Assembly: GCA_002724505.1 (NCBI GenBank)
Contig: PBOV01000165.1
Coordinates: 1-8,649, forward strand
Length of the DNA stretch: 8,649 nt
Origin: Rhodospirillaceae bacterium
GTDB lineage: Bacteria > Pseudomonadota > Alphaproteobacteria > MPNO01 > UBA2964
Direction: 5' to 3'
Shown: piece after piece, positions 5,574 to 8,649 of the stretch
How the letters are laid out: every line of letters begins with the position of its first letter
Position numbering within the stretch: the stretch's first letter is position 1
The notes under the pieces: generated by a model
Databases searched by the model: none
What the model was told of the DNA's origin: nothing
What the model saw: the letters and a program-made list of their open reading frames with translations, nothing else
Translations under genes and position numbers: made by a program

Positions 5574-6596
5574 ATGACAGTCGTCGTCAATTTCAATAAA
5601 AAACTAAATGCTCAAAAGGCGCCGTCGCTTGACAAATTGATTGCAATAACCGCAGAAGACCTCCGCGGTGTCAATGAAGTCATCCTTGAGCAAATGCAGA
5701 GCTCGGTCTTGCTGATACCCCAATTGGCCGGCCATATAATTGCAGCTGGCGGCAAAAGGCTGCGCCCGATGCTAACCTTGAGTAGTGCAGGACTTTGCGG
5801 TTACACCGAAAATCGTCATATTGGGCTTGCTGCTTGCGTGGAGTTTATACACACAGCAACCCTATTACACGATGACGTTGTTGATGAAAGTGACCTGCGG
5901 CGAGGAGCCGCAACGGCCAACGCTGTGTGGGGAAATAAAGCGTCAGTTCTTGTCGGTGACTTTTTATTTTCCCGAGCCTTCGAGCTAATGGTCGCAGATG
6001 GATCACTTGAGGTTCTCAAAATATTATCGAGCGCTTCTTCGGTTATAGCCGAAGGCGAAGTCCACCAGTTAGTAACCGCTAATGATACTGACACCACAGA
6101 GCAAGATTATCTTGAGGTTATCCAGGCGAAGACGGCTAAATTATTCGCTGCAGCGGCAGAGATTGGCGCCGTTGTTTCAGATCGCCCAAAAGAGGAACAG
6201 CGCAAGCTTGAAGACTTTGGGGATCATCTTGGCATGGCCTTCCAACTAATTGATGACGTTCTGGATTATTCCGCTCAACAAACTACGCTTGGTAAGACCG
6301 TAGGTGATGACTTCCGAGATGGCAAAATCACTCTGCCGATTGTACTTTCATTCCGGTCAGGTGACGAAAAAGAGCGGATATTTTGGCGTCGTACTTTGGA
6401 AGACCTTGAGCAGAAAAAAGGTGATTTCAAGCGTGCAGTTCAATATTTGGAGAATTCTGGAGCCCTAATAGCCACGGTTGAACGGGCACGTGAATATAGT
6501 CGCAAAGCCCTAGATTCACTATCTATATTCCCTGATAGCGAGCACAAACAAGCGCTTACTGAAGCCGCCAAATTTGCCGTCGAACGTTCTTACTGA
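5574..6596 (+). CDS. ispB: long-chain all-trans polyprenyl diphosphate synthase (octa/decaprenyl type)
   Basis: This enzyme extends farnesyl- or geranylgeranyl-type primers with isopentenyl diphosphate to make the ubiquinone side chain; it is cytoplasmic. The 340-residue length fits the family. GGKRLRP at 59-65 binds the homoallylic substrate. LLHDDVVDESDLRRG at 97-111 is the first aspartate-rich motif (D100, D101, D104). GDFLFSRAF follows at 128-136, and KTAKLF at 186-191 is conserved. LIDDVLDY at 225-232 is the second aspartate-rich motif (D227, D228, D231), with GDDFRDGK at 244-251 after it. The residue five before the first motif is Ala, the small residue usual in long-chain enzymes, so a C40-C50 product is inferred; the exact length cannot be read. 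Start: ATG 5574-5576, AAGAGAA upstream. Stop is TGA. It is divergent from the methyltransferase operon. No intrinsic terminator is seen before the downstream tRNA. Confidence 0.93.
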   Translation: MTVVVNFNKKLNAQKAPSLDKLIAITAEDLRGVNEVILEQMQSSVLLIPQLAGHIIAAGGKRLRPMLTLSSAGLCGYTENRHIGLAACVEFIHTATLLHDDVVDESDLRRGAATANAVWGNKASVLVGDFLFSRAFELMVADGSLEVLKILSSASSVIAEGEVHQLVTANDTDTTEQDYLEVIQAKTAKLFAAAAEIGAVVSDRPKEEQRKLEDFGDHLGMAFQLIDDVLDYSAQQTTLGKTVGDDFRDGKITLPIVLSFRSGDEKERIFWRRTLEDLEQKKGDFKRAVQYLENSGALIATVERAREYSRKALDSLSIFPDSEHKQALTEAAKFAVERSY

Positions 6597-6632
6597 CGGC
6601 ACCAAACCAAAACTGATAAGATTCTACCCCGC

Positions 6633-6661
6633 TTGCGATAGCTCTATACCGGGTTTATATA
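6633..6661 (+). promoter_or_regulatory. tRNA-Pro promoter candidate
   Basis: TTGCGA (6633-6638) and TATATA (6656-6661) are separated by exactly 17 bases and place the transcription start only about 6 bases before the tRNA. Each box matches four of six consensus positions. The 77-base space between ispB and the tRNA holds nothing else recognisable. Confidence 0.5.
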
Positions 6662-6673
6662 ACTCGCTTGCGT

Positions 6674-6750
6674 CGGAGTGTAGCTCAGCCTGGTAGAGCA
6701 CTGTCTTCGGGAGGCAGGGGCCGGAGGTTCAAATCCTCTCACTCCGACCA
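6674..6750 (+). tRNA. tRNA-Pro (anticodon CGG)
   Basis: A complete 77-base cloverleaf. The acceptor stem CGGAGTG (6674-6680) pairs perfectly with CACTCCG (6740-6746), with discriminator A and an encoded CCA at 6748-6750. The D arm is GCTC / GAGC around a nine-base loop with GG. The anticodon stem CTGTC / GGCAG (6701-6705 / 6713-6717, one G-T pair) encloses TTCGGGA, giving anticodon CGG at 6708-6710, which reads the proline codon CCG. The variable loop is five bases (GGGCC). The T arm GGAGG / CCTCT (one G-T pair) encloses TTCAAAT. The C1-G72 pair with A73 and the GG at 35-36 are proline tRNA identity features. Confidence 0.97.
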
Positions 6751-6787
6751 GAAACTTTTGTGGTTCCGCTGCTGAGGCTTAAAGCTA

Positions 6788-7612
6788 ATGACCCTTAAAG
6801 TACGCCCATTATCTCCGACCATCGGCGCTGAAATAATCGGTATGGACCCGCGAGAACCCCTTAACCAAAATAGTGTAGAATTTTTACGAAAGGTGTGGTT
6901 GGAGTTCGGCGTAGTATTTATTCGGGGATATAAATTAACTGACGCTCAACATGCTTCCCTCTGTTCAAATTTGGGGAAAATTCAGGCCGAAAGAACTGCA
7001 CCAGAATCTGAATCAGAATCCCACCCAGGCATGCTATTTGTTTCCAACTTTAAGGAGAATGCTATTTTGCCTGGCGGAGAAATGTGGTTTCATTCCGATC
7101 AGTGCTACTTTGAAACGCCTGTTTCTGCGACAAGTCTTTATGCCATCGAAATACCATCAAGTGGTGGGCATACAATCTTCTGTGATTGCTCCGAGGCCTA
7201 TCAAGATTTATCGGAGGAGCTAAAGAGCCGGCTTGAAGGCAAGTTGGCCATGAATGTATACGACTATCAATCGAACAATCGCTATTTCAAATCAGAAGAA
7301 CGAACAGTCGGTGCTCCCGAGGCACCTCACCCTGTAGTACGAACGCACCCAGAAACGGGTAGAAAATCACTATTTATTAATCGTTTAATGACAGATTGTA
7401 TCCTTGGAATAGAAGAGCGAGAAAGCAGAGAAATTCTTGAGTTTCTTTTTGATCACATGGAAAAAGAACAATACCTCTATGACCACAAATGGAAACCATG
7501 CGATCTTTCAATTTGGGATAATCGGTGCACGCTCCACGCGCGAACTAACTACGATCTCGCAGAACGTCGTTTGTTAAGGCGTTATGCTGTCGAAGGGGAC
7601 AAACCATATTGA
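6788..7612 (+). CDS. TauD/TfdA family Fe(II)/2-oxoglutarate-dependent dioxygenase
   Basis: A 274-residue non-heme iron oxygenase that should couple decarboxylation of 2-oxoglutarate to hydroxylation of an organic substrate in the cytoplasm. The core landmarks are complete. VRPLSPTIGAEIIGMD at 5-20 is the family N-terminus. MWFHSDQCY at 99-107 holds the HxD iron ligands (H102, D104), and HPVVRTHPETGRKSLFIN at 181-198 is the typical substrate-side strand pair. DLSIWDNRCTLHA at 239-251 holds the distal iron ligand H250, and the arginines at 264-265 bind 2-oxoglutarate (15 residues after the His, as in TauD). Start: ATG 6788 with GAGG ten bases upstream. Stop is TGA. The substrate cannot be assigned: relatives act on taurine, alkyl sulfates, aryloxyacetates, carnitine precursors and others, and no transporter or sulfur gene is nearby. 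It begins only 37 bases after the tRNA, so it may share its transcript. Confidence 0.9.
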   Translation: MTLKVRPLSPTIGAEIIGMDPREPLNQNSVEFLRKVWLEFGVVFIRGYKLTDAQHASLCSNLGKIQAERTAPESESESHPGMLFVSNFKENAILPGGEMWFHSDQCYFETPVSATSLYAIEIPSSGGHTIFCDCSEAYQDLSEELKSRLEGKLAMNVYDYQSNNRYFKSEERTVGAPEAPHPVVRTHPETGRKSLFINRLMTDCILGIEERESREILEFLFDHMEKEQYLYDHKWKPCDLSIWDNRCTLHARTNYDLAERRLLRRYAVEGDKPY

Positions 7613-7728
7613 TTTTTGTTGCTGAAGGGTGACAGTTGGCAAAGAATAAAATTCAGTCGTCGTGTTGCAAGGCCATAAATGAAAGAATTGAAATTTGAAA
7701 GACCCTCTGATTAGTTGAGTTTTAAGAG

Positions 7729-7762
7729 AGACATATCGCATCTTCGATATGGGTTTATGTCT
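7729..7762. repeat. two overlapping, mutually exclusive inverted repeats
   Basis: CATATCG (7732-7738) and CGATATG (7745-7751) form a perfect 7-bp stem with a six-base loop. AGACATA (7729-7735) and TATGTCT (7756-7762) form a second perfect 7-bp stem that spans the first. They share CATA, so only one full stem can form at a time. A T-rich stretch (7763-7790) follows on the plus strand, so this may help end the dioxygenase transcript, but the stems are AT-rich. Confidence 0.5.
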
Positions 7763-7813
7763 ATTTCCTATAATTTATTTTTTATTTGTTAATTAACTAA
7801 CGAACCATCACGA

Positions 7814-7860
7814 CCCTACCGAAACAAAGCGGTAATAGAATAAATCATTAGGGCTTTTTT
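7814..7860 (+). terminator. weak rho-independent terminator candidate
   Basis: TACCG (7817-7821) pairs with CGGTA (7830-7834) over an eight-base loop. An alternative outer pairing joins CCCTA (7814-7818) and TAGGG (7849-7853), which is followed by C and six T (7855-7860). The T-run is good but the stems are short and the outer loop long. It would serve the rightward dioxygenase transcript. Confidence 0.3.
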
Positions 7861-7863
7861 ATT

Positions 7864-8649
7864 TTATTTCTGTATTGCTCGAACTGTTCCATCAACAATA
7901 ACATCTAGCAAAGTCGGCCCCTGACGTGAAGTAGCCTTTAATAATGCTGGGCGGATTGCATCGGGTTCTGTGATTGTATCTGCTGTTACTCCAAGCGAAC
8001 GTGCCACGCCGGCAAAATCAATTTGCGGCTCGTCGAAATCCATACCGACATAGGCATCACTTTTATGAAAACCAAGAAGGCGTTGCTTTAATATTCTGTA
8101 GCTTCGGTTATTAGTGATAACAAACGTGATTGGCAGGTCGAGATGGGCGGCCGTCCAAAGAGCTTGAATTGAATACATCGCACTGCCATCGCCACTAAGG
8201 CAGAGCACCCGGCGATCGGGATGGGCCAATTGAACGCCTATTGCTGCAGGCAAACCCCAGCCAATTCCTCCGCTAGCATTACCGTGAAATCCGTATCGAT
8301 CTCGAAATGGTAACAAGTCAGGCAGTGCGCGCGAGCTCGTTAGAGACTCATTTACGACGATAGAATTCGAAGGAAGAGCATCGACAACATTAAGCATCAG
8401 CCAGTCAGGGTCGATGGGATGGACAGAAGATTTCTCTTTAGCCAATTCACGAGTTTTCAAATTGCGTGAGCCCCAGTTAATTTTTGATAGCATGGAAAGG
8501 CGACCCGCAGCGATCTTATCCAAACTCTTGCCTCCCTGTCTTTGCAACGCAGGAATAAGAGCCTTCATAGTCTCACCGACATCAGCATGAAGTGCGATAT
8601 CGGCTGGATAATTCTTTCCTATTTCCCAATCATTGAGGCCAACCTGAAC
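7864..8649 (-). CDS. thiamine diphosphate-dependent enzyme, C-terminal half (benzoylformate decarboxylase / acetolactate synthase family)
   Basis: The frame is open from the TAA at 7864-7866 to the right edge, giving 261 visible residues, so the gene starts outside the window. The ATG at 8566-8568 is internal: the codons before it read QVGLNDWEIGKNYPADIALHAD, which matches the end of the family's central domain. The C-terminal diphosphate-binding domain is intact. NASGGIGWGLPAAIGVQLA leads into GDGSAMYS (GDGS codons 8182-8193), and NNRSY follows about 25 residues later (NN codons 8107-8112). That GDG...NN motif coordinates Mg2+ and the cofactor diphosphate. QALWTAAHLDLP between them is most like benzoylformate decarboxylase and related 2-oxoacid decarboxylases, but acetolactate synthase-like enzymes cannot be excluded without the N-terminal half, which carries the catalytic glutamate. 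It is convergent with the dioxygenase. Confidence 0.85.
   Translation of the reverse strand, partial: VQVGLNDWEIGKNYPADIALHADVGETMKALIPALQRQGGKSLDKIAAGRLSMLSKINWGSRNLKTRELAKEKSSVHPIDPDWLMLNVVDALPSNSIVVNESLTSSRALPDLLPFRDRYGFHGNASGGIGWGLPAAIGVQLAHPDRRVLCLSGDGSAMYSIQALWTAAHLDLPITFVITNNRSYRILKQRLLGFHKSDAYVGMDFDEPQIDFAGVARSLGVTADTITEPDAIRPALLKATSRQGPTLLDVIVDGTVRAIQK

Larger units (their letters stand above)
7613..7863. other. convergent spacer, no gene seen
   Basis: This 251-base, AT-rich gap separates the converging ends of the dioxygenase and thiamine diphosphate enzyme genes. It contains overlapping inverted repeats (7729-7762), a weak stem followed by a T-run (7814-7860), a run of A/T from about 7769 to 7799 with an isolated TATAAT and the palindrome TTAATTAA, and only trivial open frames (the longest with an ATG is 11 codons, at 7679). 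I see no RNA gene or coding sequence. Confidence 0.6.

Noticed and set aside
5816..6097. Minus-strand open frame of 93 codons inside the polyprenyl synthase gene
   Set aside because: It is antisense to the aspartate-rich catalytic region, shows no recognisable domain, and is best explained as a shadow of that conserved coding sequence.
6730..6750. tRNA 3' end as an integration (att) site for a mobile element
   Set aside because: No second copy of the tRNA 3' end, no integrase and no mobility gene is visible in the 1.9 kb downstream.
7004..7021. Three tandem six-base units (GAATCN) in the dioxygenase gene
   Set aside because: They encode Glu-Ser three times in a probable surface loop before the HxD motif; the repeat is too short to call a functional element, though it could be a slippage site.

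Overview
The window looks like chromosomal DNA from an alphaproteobacterium of moderate GC content (roughly mid-40s percent by eye). The main clue is gene content and order: a long-chain polyprenyl diphosphate synthase diverges from a leftward block of N6-adenine methyltransferase, SppA-type S49 peptidase, small cysteine-rich membrane protein, glyQ and glyS. I recall this arrangement from alphaproteobacteria, but could not check it here. Candidate promoters also fit the CTTGAC / CTATAT style of that class. No transposase, integrase, phage gene or CRISPR array is visible.

Layout, left to right. Positions 1-338 hold the 3' end of an alpha/beta hydrolase gene on the plus strand. Convergent to it, 398-2464 on the minus strand is glyS (glycyl-tRNA synthetase beta subunit), broken by one in-frame TAG at 974-976. 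It is followed upstream by intact glyQ (alpha subunit, 2467-3357). Then come an 83-residue membrane protein with four cysteines (3457-3708), an S49 peptidase (3718-4614) and a TrmN6-like methyltransferase (4634-5401). The last three are packed 9-19 bases apart and probably form one transcript. The 172-base gap 5402-5573 carries divergent promoter candidates and a perfect 10-base palindrome. Rightward lie the polyprenyl synthase (ispB-like, 5574-6596), a complete tRNA-Pro with anticodon CGG (6674-6750), and a TauD/TfdA-family dioxygenase (6788-7612). A 251-base convergent spacer with several inverted repeats follows. The window ends in the C-terminal half of a thiamine diphosphate-dependent decarboxylase or synthase (7864-8649, minus strand, running off the edge).

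Most of the block is housekeeping: glycine charging of tRNA, quinone side-chain synthesis, probable tRNA or rRNA methylation, envelope proteolysis and a proline tRNA. The dioxygenase and the thiamine diphosphate enzyme are accessory metabolic genes whose substrates cannot be read from sequence.

The most notable observation is the interrupted glyS. Reading continues in the same frame on both sides of a single UAG, and family-conserved residues persist through the C-terminal anticodon-binding domain. UAG is used as an ordinary terminator by the hydrolase, by sppA and by glyS itself, so wholesale UAG reassignment is unlikely. A sequencing or assembly error, a recent nonsense mutation, or inefficient read-through remain. 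I found no convincing novel multi-gene system.
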